DNA of 64,000 nucleotides from an uncultured Bacilli bacterium (GTDB lineage Bacteria; Bacillota_I; Bacilli_A; RF39; UBA660): NCBI GenBank assembly GCA_910584165.1, contig CAJTZU010000003.1, positions 136,542 through 200,541 on the forward strand, written 5' to 3'. The notes under the pieces were generated by a model. It made no database searches. It saw only the letters and a program-made list of their open reading frames with translations, and had not been told where the DNA came from. Both the position numbers and the translations under genes were made by a program. Shown here piece by piece: positions 23,868 through 32,712 of the stretch (within the stretch, counting starts at the first letter, position 1; each line of letters opens with the position of its first letter).

Positions 23868-25382
23868 ATGTATAACATAATTGATTATTTAGAACAATCT
23901 GCTACCAGATATAAGGATAAAATAGCGGTTATAGAAGAGGATAAACAAATTACGTATTCTAATTTGCAAAATAGTAGTAAAGTTGTAGGTTCTTATTTTG
24001 CTGAGCAAAAAGTATTTAATGAGCCTATTCTTGTATTTATGGATAAAGGAATTGATACCTTAATTACTTTTTTTGGAATTGTTTATGCAGGATGTTATTA
24101 TTCGTTAATAAATCCAGAATTACCAGAAAATAGAATTAACCAAATAAAAAATGTGACTGGCGCTAGATTTGTTGTTACAGATGATGAGCATCAGGAATTG
24201 GCGAGTACTTATTTTAAAGATATTCAAGTAAAAAATGTAAAAAAATTAAAACAAGGTAACTTAAATGAAGCCGCTTTATTAGAGGCTAGGATAAATCATA
24301 TTGATTATGACCCATTATATGTTAACTTTACTTCTGGTTCAACGGGGGTACCAAAAGGTGTAGTTATTTCTCACCGCTCTGTCATTGATTTCATTGATAA
24401 ATTTACAGAAATTTTTCACTTTCATGAAAATGAGCGAATTGCAAATCAAGCGCCATTTGATTTTGATGTATCCGTAAAAGATATTTATTCAAGTATTAAA
24501 GTAGGAGCTACTTTGGTTATTGTGCCAAAGAAATATTTTTCCACTCCATCTGCATTACTAGATTATTTATGTGATAATGAAGTAACAACGATGACTTGGG
24601 CAGTATCCGCTTTATGTTTGATTACTACTTTTCATGGATTAGATTATAAAGTTCCTACTACTGTTGAAAAAATTATCTTTAGTGGAGAAGTAATGCCACT
24701 AAAGCATTTGAAACAATGGATGGAACATTTACCGAATACGATGTTTGTTAATATTTATGGTCCTACTGAGATAACCTGTAATTGTACTTATCATATCATT
24801 GATCGAAATCGTGAGTATGATGATAAAATACCAATTGGCAAAGCATTCCCAAACGAGAGAGTAATTCTTTTAGATGATGAGAATAATGAAGTTCATGAAC
24901 CAAATAAAGTAGGAGAGTTGTGTGTAGCAGGTACCTCTTTGGCGCTCGGTTATTATAATAATGAAGAACAAACTAGTAAGCATTTTGTTCAAAATCCTAA
25001 TATTAAAAACTATATTGAATATATTTATCGTACAGGTGATTTGGCTTATTACAATAAAGAGGGAGAACTTGTATTTAATGGTCGAAAGGATTTTCAAATT
25101 AAATACCTAGGTCATCGTATTGAATTAGAAGAAATTGATAAAGCTATTATGGAATATGATGAAGTTATTAGAAGTTGCACTATTTTTGATGAGGAAAAGT
25201 CAAAAGTATATGGATTTTATATTGGTGATATTTCTAAAAAAGATTTACATGCAAAATTACGTAGTGCACTACCAGCTTATATGATACCAACTGTTTTAGT
25301 TCAAATGGAAGAATTTCCAATGACAAAAAATGGCAAAATAGATAGAAAAAAACTAATGGAATTAAAGGATGTGAAGAAGTAA
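23868..25382 (+). CDS. dltA: DltA-like amino acid:carrier protein ligase
   Basis: 504 residues, the length of DltA (D-alanine:D-alanyl carrier protein ligase), which adenylates an amino acid and loads it on the carrier thiol. Adenylation motifs: FTSGSTGVPKGV (A3), NIYGPTEITC (A5), YRTGDLAYYN (A7), FQIKYLGHRIELEEI (A8), and NGKIDRKKL with the catalytic Lys (A10). The pocket has APFDFDVSVKD with the conserved Asp, but FSGEVMP has Ser at 272 where D-alanine ligases carry FCGE with a selectivity Cys. The start at 23868 was chosen because AAGGAAG is 7 bases upstream and the 23817 ATG sits in the -10. The substrate may not be D-alanine. Confidence 0.9.
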   Translation: MYNIIDYLEQSATRYKDKIAVIEEDKQITYSNLQNSSKVVGSYFAEQKVFNEPILVFMDKGIDTLITFFGIVYAGCYYSLINPELPENRINQIKNVTGARFVVTDDEHQELASTYFKDIQVKNVKKLKQGNLNEAALLEARINHIDYDPLYVNFTSGSTGVPKGVVISHRSVIDFIDKFTEIFHFHENERIANQAPFDFDVSVKDIYSSIKVGATLVIVPKKYFSTPSALLDYLCDNEVTTMTWAVSALCLITTFHGLDYKVPTTVEKIIFSGEVMPLKHLKQWMEHLPNTMFVNIYGPTEITCNCTYHIIDRNREYDDKIPIGKAFPNERVILLDDENNEVHEPNKVGELCVAGTSLALGYYNNEEQTSKHFVQNPNIKNYIEYIYRTGDLAYYNKEGELVFNGRKDFQIKYLGHRIELEEIDKAIMEYDEVIRSCTIFDEEKSKVYGFYIGDISKKDLHAKLRSALPAYMIPTVLVQMEEFPMTKNGKIDRKKLMELKDVKK

Positions 25383-26542
25383 TGGATTATGAGAAGTTAA
25401 TACAAGAACATGGAACTCCAACATACCTTTATGATATCGAAACACTTATTAATCGTGTTAATTACTTAAAAAGCAAATTCGATGATGAAATTCACATGGT
25501 TTACGCTGTTAAGGCAAATACTTTTATTGCAAAAGAATTAGAACAAGATGTAGAGCGTTATGAAATCTGTTCTCCGGGAGAATTTAGAATATGCAATAAT
25601 CTTTCTATTGATAGAAAGAAAATGGTAATTTCAGGCGTTTATAAGGACTATGAAACAATTGAAAATATGATTTCTAGTTATGATGATATTGGAAAATATA
25701 CTATTGAGTCCGTTTCTCAATATGAATTATTAAAAGAACTTACTAGAAAGTATGAGCGACATATTCATATTTTAATTCGTCTAACATCAGGCAATCAATT
25801 TGGTGTCAATGAAGAAGAATTTTTAACTATTTTAAAAGATAAAAACGAGTTTATTATGGTAGATGGAATTGAATACTTTTCAGGTACCCAAAAACATTCT
25901 ATTAAAAAAATTAATAGAGAAGTTGATTACTTAGTGGAATTTATAAGTAAGTTGGAAAGTTCTTTAGGAATATCTTTAAAAGAGGTAGAATTCGGACCAG
26001 GGTTACCAGTTTTTTACTTTCAAGATGATGAATTTGATGAAGAAGAATTTTTAACAGAAGTAAACTTAGCTCTTCGCAAAATGAAAGGAAAGGTTATTTC
26101 TTTGGAAATAGGGCGTAGTATTGCTGCTAGTTGTGGTACTTATCTCACGAAAGTAGTAGATATGAAGAGTAATAAAAATGGAAATTTTACATTGGTAGAT
26201 GGTGGTATTCATCAACTCGTTTATTATGGTCAAACAATGGCTATGAGAATTCCTTTTTTTGATGTAATGCCAAAAAGGGATGGAGAGCTAAATACGTATA
26301 ATTTATATGGTTCTTTATGTACTATCAATGATATTTTAGTGAAAAATATCACTGTTCCAAAGTTAGAAATAGGGGATGTTTTCCTATTTAAAAATGTTGG
26401 TGCTTATTCATCAACAGAAGGTATTTCTTTATTTTTAAGTAGAGATTTACCAAAAGTATTAATTTGTAGTAGAGATAAAAAAATTAGTGTTGTTAGGGAT
26501 AGAATAAAAACAAGTGAATTAAATTTCCCTAACTATCAATAG
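25382..26542 (+). CDS. Fold-III PLP-dependent decarboxylase-like enzyme in the dlt operon
   Basis: 386 residues, alanine racemase/ornithine-DAP decarboxylase fold. PLP Lys44 in YAVKAN; ICSPGEF; GNQFGVNEEEF; phosphate-binding LEIGRSIAASCG; and the decarboxylase-type C313 in GSLCTINDI followed by GAYSSTEG at the C-terminal barrel. These fit decarboxylases better than racemases, whose C-terminal domain differs. It is not a normal part of dlt operons (dltA-B-C-D). It shares the dltA stop base with its ATG, and dltC follows after 13 bases, so it is tightly co-translated. A carrier-tethered substrate, as for BtrK with its carrier BtrI, is an attractive model. Free diaminopimelate decarboxylation is less likely from context. 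Confidence 0.85.
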   Translation: MDYEKLIQEHGTPTYLYDIETLINRVNYLKSKFDDEIHMVYAVKANTFIAKELEQDVERYEICSPGEFRICNNLSIDRKKMVISGVYKDYETIENMISSYDDIGKYTIESVSQYELLKELTRKYERHIHILIRLTSGNQFGVNEEEFLTILKDKNEFIMVDGIEYFSGTQKHSIKKINREVDYLVEFISKLESSLGISLKEVEFGPGLPVFYFQDDEFDEEEFLTEVNLALRKMKGKVISLEIGRSIAASCGTYLTKVVDMKSNKNGNFTLVDGGIHQLVYYGQTMAMRIPFFDVMPKRDGELNTYNLYGSLCTINDILVKNITVPKLEIGDVFLFKNVGAYSSTEGISLFLSRDLPKVLICSRDKKISVVRDRIKTSELNFPNYQ

Positions 26543-26555
26543 GAGTGTGTTTAAA

Positions 26556-26783
26556 ATGGAAAAATTAATTGAAATATTAGAAAGTTTACAACCAGATGTA
26601 GATTATGAAACAACAGAAAATTTAATTGACGGAAGATATTTAGATTCGCTAACAATCTTATCTTTAGTGGCTGAGATAGAAGAAGAATTCGATGTTGAGA
26701 TTCCAACAGTAGAGATTATTCCAGCCAATTTTAATTCTGCAAAAAAAATATATGAGATGATTGAGAGATTAAGAGAAGAATAG
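26556..26783 (+). CDS. dltC: DltC-like acyl carrier protein
   Basis: 75 residues, normal for DltC. The phosphopantetheine site is S31 in RYLDSLTILSL. It carries the amino acid loaded by the DltA-like ligase to the membrane O-acyltransferase. The start at 26556 was chosen because AGGAG lies 10 bases upstream; the in-frame GTG at 26547 is too close to the ribosome site. Holo-form conversion is expected from the AcpS encoded just after the operon. Confidence 0.92.
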   Translation: MEKLIEILESLQPDVDYETTENLIDGRYLDSLTILSLVAEIEEEFDVEIPTVEIIPANFNSAKKIYEMIERLREE

Positions 26784-26793
26784 AGGATTTATA

Positions 26794-28383
26794 ATGAATT
26801 ACTTTGATTTAACTTATATTTTTCTTTTCTTACCAATTGTCATTATTGTTTATAATATAATGCCAAAAAAGATTAAACCTGCTATTTTGTTATTAGCAAG
26901 TTTTGTCTTCTTTTTTATGATTAGTAAGTTTTTGATTGCCTTTTTACTTTTATCTATCTTATCGGTTTATTTAGGCACAAGATGGATGTCAAAGGTTGAT
27001 AGGAAACGTGATGAAGTTTTAGAGAGTACTGAAAAAGAACAAAAAAAAGAAATTAAAAATAAGTATAGGCGAAGAAAAAAATTAATATTAATTTTAGTAA
27101 TATTATTTAATATTACTTTTCTATTTGCTTTTAAATATTTAAAGTTCTTTACTTTAAATACTAATTTTTTACTAAATTGTATGCATGTTGGATGGAGAAT
27201 AAAAGTATTTAAATTTATGGCCCCAATTGGAATTTCTTATTATACTTTACAAGCCATATCGTATATAGTAGATGTTTATCAAGAAAAAGTAGAAGCAGAT
27301 AAAAATATTATAAGAGTCTCTTTATATTTATCTTTTTTTCCACAGATTATGGAAGGACCTATTGCTAGATATAGTCAAACAGCACATGCTTTATATGAGC
27401 GTGTTAGAGTGAATTTTCAAAATTTTTGCTTCGGTTATCAACGTATCTTATATGGCCTTTTTAAAAAGTTTGTTATAGCAGATAGATTAAATGTAGTAGT
27501 GGGAAAAATATTTAGTAATTATCAAAATTATGATGGTATTACCATTTTTATGGGGATTGCTTTTTATACGTTATTACTTTATATGGAATTTTCTGGCACA
27601 ATGGATGTTGTAATTGGTAGTGGAGAAATCTTTAATGTAAAAATACCTGAGAACTTTAGACAGCCTTTTTTCGCCAAAAACATATCAGAGTTTTGGACAA
27701 GATGGCATATTAGTTTAGGTGCTTGGTTTAAAGACTATATTTTCTATCCTGTTTCTTTGTCAAAGCCAATGAAGAAATTGACGATGAGGGCAAGAAAAGG
27801 ATTAGGAAATCATTTAGGGGCTTTAATTAGTGGCGCTATTGCTCTGTTTGCTGTTTGGTTTTTAAATGGATTATGGCATGGTGCAGGGTGGACTTTTCTA
27901 TTTTATGGTTTATATCAATTTACCTTAATATTAAGTGGTAATATAGCAGAACCATTTATAAAAGATTTATGCACAAAATTAAAAATTAATCGCCAAAATA
28001 TTGCTTATCGAATTTTTCAATCTGTAAAAATGACTTTTTTTGTATTCATTGGAGAGCTATTTTTTAGAGCTCCTACTTTAGAAGTAGGATTTGGAATGTT
28101 AAAAATGATGTTTACGAAGATTCATATTTCAACTCTTTGGAATGGCAATTTATTTAAGTTAGGCATGGATAAAAAAGATTTCTTAATTGTCTTTTTAGCC
28201 CTTATAGTCATTTTTATAGTCAGTATTTTACGAGAGAAGAATATTAATATTCGCGAAAGTATCAGTAAGAAAAATATTGGTATTCGCTGGTTAATTTATT
28301 ATGCTCTTATTTTAGCGATTATTATATTTGGAGCTTATGGACCAGGTTATATTCCAGTAGATCCAATTTATGCAGACTTCTAG
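26794..28383 (+). CDS. dltB: DltB-like MBOAT O-acyltransferase
   Basis: 529 residues, longer than typical DltB (about 400), mainly through a charged insertion after the second helix (residues about 65-105, rich in Lys, Glu, Arg) and a longer C-terminus. MBOAT signature WTRWHISLGAWFKDYIFYP and catalytic-type H362 in LNGLWHGAGW are present. DltB moves the aminoacyl group from DltC across the membrane toward teichoic acid, working with DltD. Ten bases after dltC. Confidence 0.92.
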   Translation: MNYFDLTYIFLFLPIVIIVYNIMPKKIKPAILLLASFVFFFMISKFLIAFLLLSILSVYLGTRWMSKVDRKRDEVLESTEKEQKKEIKNKYRRRKKLILILVILFNITFLFAFKYLKFFTLNTNFLLNCMHVGWRIKVFKFMAPIGISYYTLQAISYIVDVYQEKVEADKNIIRVSLYLSFFPQIMEGPIARYSQTAHALYERVRVNFQNFCFGYQRILYGLFKKFVIADRLNVVVGKIFSNYQNYDGITIFMGIAFYTLLLYMEFSGTMDVVIGSGEIFNVKIPENFRQPFFAKNISEFWTRWHISLGAWFKDYIFYPVSLSKPMKKLTMRARKGLGNHLGALISGAIALFAVWFLNGLWHGAGWTFLFYGLYQFTLILSGNIAEPFIKDLCTKLKINRQNIAYRIFQSVKMTFFVFIGELFFRAPTLEVGFGMLKMMFTKIHISTLWNGNLFKLGMDKKDFLIVFLALIVIFIVSILREKNINIRESISKKNIGIRWLIYYALILAIIIFGAYGPGYIPVDPIYADF

Positions 28384-28393
28384 GAGTGATAGT

Positions 28394-29359
28394 ATGAAGA
28401 AATTTTTTAAAAGTATTGTTTTTGTATTTATTTTACTTCTTTTAGTAGAAACTCTTACATTAGTATTATTACCAGGCAGAAATGTTAAAAAATATGGAGT
28501 ATTTGAAGTAGCAGCTTATGAAATTTTAGGGGAAGAAGAAAATACGATTGATGTTATAGCAGCAGGAGATAGTTTAGTTTATAGTTCTCTTTCTCCTATG
28601 GAAATATGGAAGCATTTTGGTTATACTGTTTTTGACTGTGCCTCTGCTGCCCAAATTATTCCGGATACTTATGATTTTTTGAAAGTTGGAATTAAAAGTC
28701 AACATCCTAAGATTGTGCTTATGGAAGCAAATGTTCTTTTTAGAGATCCTGCCAAAAAGAAACAAGAGAATAAACTACTTGATTATTTAAAGTATTATTT
28801 TCCAATTGCTAAATATCATGATAATTGGAAAAAGTATATTACTTATGGTAGAAAAAAAAATTGGGCAAATGTTTATAAGGGATATAAGTTTATCAATAAA
28901 GTAGAGCCTGCAACTGAAATTCATCCTATGAGTGGTTCTAAAAAAAGAAGGGAAATTATAAAAAGTAATTTACAAACTTTTGATGATATTGTAAAACTTT
29001 GTGAAGAGAATAATGTAAAACTAGTATTAGTCGCTTTCCCAACACAGAGTACATGGAGTTCTAAAAAGCATAATTCTACTCAGGATTTAGCAGAAAAATA
29101 TGGTTTAGAATTTATAGATTTGAATTTAGTTGATTTAGGAATCAATTGGGAAACAGATACTAAAGATGCTGGAAATCATTTAAATTATAAAGGCGCAATA
29201 AAAGTTTCCAAATATATTGGAAACTACTTAGAAAGTACAAATATATTAAAAGATCATCGCAAAGATGAAAAATATAAATCTTATATAAATGCTTATCGCA
29301 TTTATTATCAGAATCATAAAGAACAATTAGATAAAATAGAAACGACTGCTATAGAATAA
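28394..29359 (+). CDS. dltD: DltD-like membrane-anchored SGNH protein
   Basis: 321 residues. N-terminal anchor helix (about 5-23), then an SGNH-type domain with AAGDSLVYSSLSP (Ser nucleophile) and a C-terminal GNHLNYKGAIKVSKYI block (His). DltD functions outside the membrane in the last transfer of the amino acid to teichoic acid. The start at 28394 follows TAGGAGTGATAGT; the ORF extension to 28370 lies inside dltB. The last 46 bases overlap the convergent acpS gene, an antisense overlap of coding regions. Confidence 0.88.
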   Translation: MKKFFKSIVFVFILLLLVETLTLVLLPGRNVKKYGVFEVAAYEILGEEENTIDVIAAGDSLVYSSLSPMEIWKHFGYTVFDCASAAQIIPDTYDFLKVGIKSQHPKIVLMEANVLFRDPAKKKQENKLLDYLKYYFPIAKYHDNWKKYITYGRKKNWANVYKGYKFINKVEPATEIHPMSGSKKRREIIKSNLQTFDDIVKLCEENNVKLVLVAFPTQSTWSSKKHNSTQDLAEKYGLEFIDLNLVDLGINWETDTKDAGNHLNYKGAIKVSKYIGNYLESTNILKDHRKDEKYKSYINAYRIYYQNHKEQLDKIETTAIE

Positions 29360-29682
29360 TCACCATCATGGGAAATTGATAAAGAAAGATTTTCAATAAG
29401 AAAGTCTTTTTTTATTTGATTATGTAAGATAATAAAAGGGGCATTATTATTATCATGTGATATTTCGATATCTTTCATGGAATAATGATTGATACCTTTT
29501 TTTAATGCTTTTAAAAAAGCTTCTTTTGCAGCAAACAAACCAGCTATTGTAGAAAGATTAGAATTTCTTTTTTGAATATATTGTAATTCTTTTTCAGTAA
29601 AAATAGAATTCATAATAGTTTTATTGTTTACGAGGTCTTGAAATCTATGAATATTTACTAAATCGATACCGTTTGAAATCAT
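29314..29682 (-). CDS. acpS: Holo-[acyl carrier protein] synthase
   Basis: 122 residues, the family length. NGIDLVNIHRF carries the metal-binding Asp, and AGLFAAKEAFLKALKKG the FxxKEA motif with Glu. AcpS moves 4'-phosphopantetheine from CoA to the Ser of carrier proteins, here likely DltC as well as the fatty-acid ACP. It is encoded opposite the end of dltD and overlaps it by 46 bases. GGTGATGTT precedes the ATG. Confidence 0.95.
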   Translation of the reverse strand: MISNGIDLVNIHRFQDLVNNKTIMNSIFTEKELQYIQKRNSNLSTIAGLFAAKEAFLKALKKGINHYSMKDIEISHDNNNAPFIILHNQIKKDFLIENLSLSISHDGDYSIAVVSILSNCSL

Positions 29683-29714
29683 AACATCACCAAAAATATT
29701 ATATCACATTTAAT

Positions 29715-29743
29715 TTGACAAAAGAGTGTGAAACAGTTATTAT
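29715..29743 (+). promoter_or_regulatory. Promoter of Cpl-7-repeat protein gene
   Basis: TTGACA (29715-29720), 17-bp spacer, TATTAT (29738-29743). It places the start downstream at GTG 29769, because the longer in-frame TTG at 29715 lies in the -35 box. Confidence 0.75.
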
Positions 29744-29768
29744 AATACACTTGTTAGGGGAGATATAC

Positions 29769-31739
29769 GTGTCAAAAGTAAGAGTAGAATACTTATGTAC
29801 AAATATTGATAATGAAAGAAAATTAAAATGGTTAGAAACTGCCAAATTTTCAAGAGTAGCAGAAGATCATGAGGTAGTAGATTTCTCTTTTGAAGAATAT
29901 TTATTTAGATTTCGTAAGGAAACACAAAAATTTACGGATTCAACAGGGGATATTACGTTAAGAGTACAGCAAGAAAAATACAAAAATTGGAAAGAAAGAA
30001 GTCAGTTTAGTATTTTTAGTTTAGATGGAAATTCTATTCGCTGGGATAATAGTATTATTCATTCTTTAGCCGTTTATTTAGCTAGTCATCCATTAGCGAT
30101 TCCATACTTTTTAGAAGAAAATGCAGTTAATATTGTTGGATTATTTTTAGGAGAATCTCTTCTTGTCAATTCTATGGCTTTAGCGCCCCAATTTGGTTAT
30201 GAAGAATTTAAACTATGGGAAGCACAACCTATTTCTGAAAAAAATTATCGTGCTAGAAATTTTGAAGCAAAATATAAATTATCTTTATTTTTAGGAGTAT
30301 TAGATGAATTATTAGAATTGGGTGTCAATGTATCAGAATTCTCTTTTGTTGATTTAAGAAAAGTAAATACATTTATAGATACTCTTCAAGCACCACTTTG
30401 GAATGAAAAATTGATTAGTACTATGAATGCTTCTACTTATAGACGTTGTGATGGGCAAAATTTTGAAGAAAAAGACTTATTAGGATTTATTGGGTTTGAT
30501 GATGTTTCTACTTTCTTAGATTCTGTTATGCGTCTAGTAGAGTCTGAATATTATGTTCATTTTATTGAGGAACCAGTAACTATGAATCCTAAAGCAGTAG
30601 TAGCGTTACCTTACTTTCATACAACCAATATGGATTTTCTGAAGAAGGAAGATTTAGTAGAAATCAAGGGATTATGTGAAACATTAAAGAATAAATTAAG
30701 AGAAGTAAAGTATTCTTCAGAAATAAAAGTATTAAAGAGAAAATTAGAACAACTTAGAAAAAGATTGTCTGAAAAGGAAGATAAGAAAGATTTTGATTAT
30801 AGTGAAATCTTAGAAGAACTAGAATCTCTTTATCAAGAAATTTTAGCTACTTCTTCTAAAGAAAAAGAAGAACTATTAAGCCTATTAAAGCAATTGCTAG
30901 AGGAAAGCAACATAGACTTTAGAGTATCAGAAGAATATAGAAAAGTAGAAGTTCCAAAAGAAAGTGCTAAAAAACTGGATATAGCTTCTAAAGTACAAGA
31001 ATTAGATAGAAGAGTAAGTAGTTTAGAAACTAGAGTATCTACTTTAGAAAAACAGTTATTAGATTATATCAAAAATGGTGGAGAAATTCCTTCTATTACT
31101 GCTGATTCAGTATCTCGGGAAGAAGTTATTCGATTAATTTTAGAGTATAGACCTGTTACTTTTAAAGAGAAATTAAGAAGATTAGAGGTTTTAAAACTAT
31201 TAAAAGTAGGGACGATAGGCACTCTTTTAGGAGGATTATTATTTATTAGTGGTTCTGCCCCTAGAATATTAGAAAATCCTTCTATAGTAATTCCAACAGC
31301 TCCTATTGTATCAGAAGAAATTAAACCAGAACCAACATTGCCTCCAGACCTACCAAAATTAGAAGAATCAGTAGAAGAAACTCTAACTCCATCTATCCCA
31401 GTAGAAGAAGAGCAAGTTACTTTGAAACCATTAGAAGAAATAGTTAGAGAAGTAATTCGCGGTAATTGGGGAGATGGACAAGTACGTAAAGAGGCATTAG
31501 AAGAAGCAGGTTATGATTTCTTTACTGTTCAATCTTATGTAAATTATGTAAAAGAAAATAATGTACCATTTAATCAATTAAGACCAGTAGAAGAAATCAT
31601 TAGGGAAGTAGCTAGTGGAAAATGGGGAGAAGGAGAAGAGATGATTGCTCGTTTACGTACTGTTGGCTATGATTATGAATCACTTAAAGAATTTGTTGAG
31701 GAATTCAAACAATCTGCTGCTACCAATCAGTATCATTAA
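29769..31739 (+). CDS. Single-pass membrane protein with two extracellular Cpl-7 (CW_7) repeats
   Basis: 656 residues from a GTG start with AGGGGAGA upstream. Order: a large N-terminal domain without recognised family (1-300); a coiled coil (about 300-455); a membrane helix (about 476-498); a Pro/Glu/Val linker; and two Cpl-7-type repeats (about 555-594 and 608-647) with the pattern EEIxREVxxGxWGxGxxxxxxLxxxGYDYxxxxxxV. In phage lysins these repeats bind peptidoglycan muropeptide. The N-terminus lacks a signal, so the large domain and coiled coil are probably cytosolic and the repeats outside. It may link an internal function to the wall. Confidence 0.82.
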   Translation: MSKVRVEYLCTNIDNERKLKWLETAKFSRVAEDHEVVDFSFEEYLFRFRKETQKFTDSTGDITLRVQQEKYKNWKERSQFSIFSLDGNSIRWDNSIIHSLAVYLASHPLAIPYFLEENAVNIVGLFLGESLLVNSMALAPQFGYEEFKLWEAQPISEKNYRARNFEAKYKLSLFLGVLDELLELGVNVSEFSFVDLRKVNTFIDTLQAPLWNEKLISTMNASTYRRCDGQNFEEKDLLGFIGFDDVSTFLDSVMRLVESEYYVHFIEEPVTMNPKAVVALPYFHTTNMDFLKKEDLVEIKGLCETLKNKLREVKYSSEIKVLKRKLEQLRKRLSEKEDKKDFDYSEILEELESLYQEILATSSKEKEELLSLLKQLLEESNIDFRVSEEYRKVEVPKESAKKLDIASKVQELDRRVSSLETRVSTLEKQLLDYIKNGGEIPSITADSVSREEVIRLILEYRPVTFKEKLRRLEVLKLLKVGTIGTLLGGLLFISGSAPRILENPSIVIPTAPIVSEEIKPEPTLPPDLPKLEESVEETLTPSIPVEEEQVTLKPLEEIVREVIRGNWGDGQVRKEALEEAGYDFFTVQSYVNYVKENNVPFNQLRPVEEIIREVASGKWGEGEEMIARLRTVGYDYESLKEFVEEFKQSAATNQYH

Positions 31740-31765
31740 AGATATCTTTGGATATCTTTTTTTTT
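31738..31765 (+). terminator. Terminator
   Basis: AAAGATATC, loop TTTG, GATATCTTT with nine Ts, directly at the stop codon of the Cpl-7-repeat gene. Confidence 0.88.
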
Positions 31766-31811
31766 GATTGCTTTTCTAAAATAGTCATTATATAATGAAA
31801 TAGGTGATAGT

Positions 31812-32669
31812 ATGAAGATATTAGATTCATGGGAACTATGGGTTATTATTTATTTAATATCTGCCATTATTTTTTCTCAATCTTTCAGAATTTCTAAAAG
31901 ACAGATGAAAAATGTGGGAAGAATGACTGTCTTATTAGAAATTTGTACAGCATTTTTTGCTATTTTCTTTCTTCCACTTTTTAGATTTACATTTCCTCAG
32001 GATTTAACTATTTATGGGACATTATTTTTAGTAACTATTATTTATGCAGCAACAGATAGATTAAATATAGAAGCAAGATATGGATTAGAACCATCTACAT
32101 TTAGCATGCTGAAACAATTATCTACTGTATTCATGATTTTCTTTGGACTACTTTTTTTCAAGGAAGCGTTTGTTTTTGAAAAACTAGTAGGTGCATTTTT
32201 AATCGTATTTGCGAATTTATTATTAGCATTTGAAAGAGGAAAATTTCAGTTTAATAAATACTTTATTATTAGTGTGTTATCCAATTTATTGTTTGCGATT
32301 GCTATGATGATAAATGTTAATATTTCAGATTCTTTTAATTTAGCGTTCTATACGATATTAACAGTTTCTATTCCAGCTCTTTTTATTTCTTTATTTGGTA
32401 GATATTCTATGAAATCTTTGAAAGAGGAGTTTTCTTCTTATGATAAGAAATATTTTTTACTTTCAGCGTTTTCATGGTGTTTGATGTTACTTTCTTCTGT
32501 TAGAGCTTATCAATTAGGTAGTGTTACAGTAGTAGCTCCTTTATTTGCTCTTACTTCTATTTTAAATGCTACTATAGAATATTTCTTAAATCCGAATAAA
32601 AATAGGTTCCTACAAAAGATAATAGCCGCACTCCTTATTATTTTGGGAGTAATACTTGTTAAGATATAA
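31812..32669 (+). CDS. EamA/DMT-superfamily transporter
   Basis: 285 residues with ten hydrophobic helices in two related halves (about 8-138 and 150-284), the drug/metabolite transporter plan. The half-end signatures (FFKEAFVFEKLVGAFLIVFANLLLAFERG and NKNRFLQKIIAALLIILGVILVKI) fit EamA proteins. The exported substrate is unknown. It has its own promoter (TATAAT near 31793) and ribosome site (GGTGATAGT). Confidence 0.85.
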   Translation: MKILDSWELWVIIYLISAIIFSQSFRISKRQMKNVGRMTVLLEICTAFFAIFFLPLFRFTFPQDLTIYGTLFLVTIIYAATDRLNIEARYGLEPSTFSMLKQLSTVFMIFFGLLFFKEAFVFEKLVGAFLIVFANLLLAFERGKFQFNKYFIISVLSNLLFAIAMMINVNISDSFNLAFYTILTVSIPALFISLFGRYSMKSLKEEFSSYDKKYFLLSAFSWCLMLLSSVRAYQLGSVTVVAPLFALTSILNATIEYFLNPNKNRFLQKIIAALLIILGVILVKI

Positions 32670-32676
32670 AGCAGTA

Positions 32677-32685
32677 TGATATAAT
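32677..32685 (+). promoter_or_regulatory. Extended -10 promoter (TGATATAAT)
   Basis: TGATATAAT 28 bases before the DUF362 gene. Confidence 0.55.
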
Positions 32686-32712
32686 AATTAATACTAATGA
32701 AAGGATGAGTAT

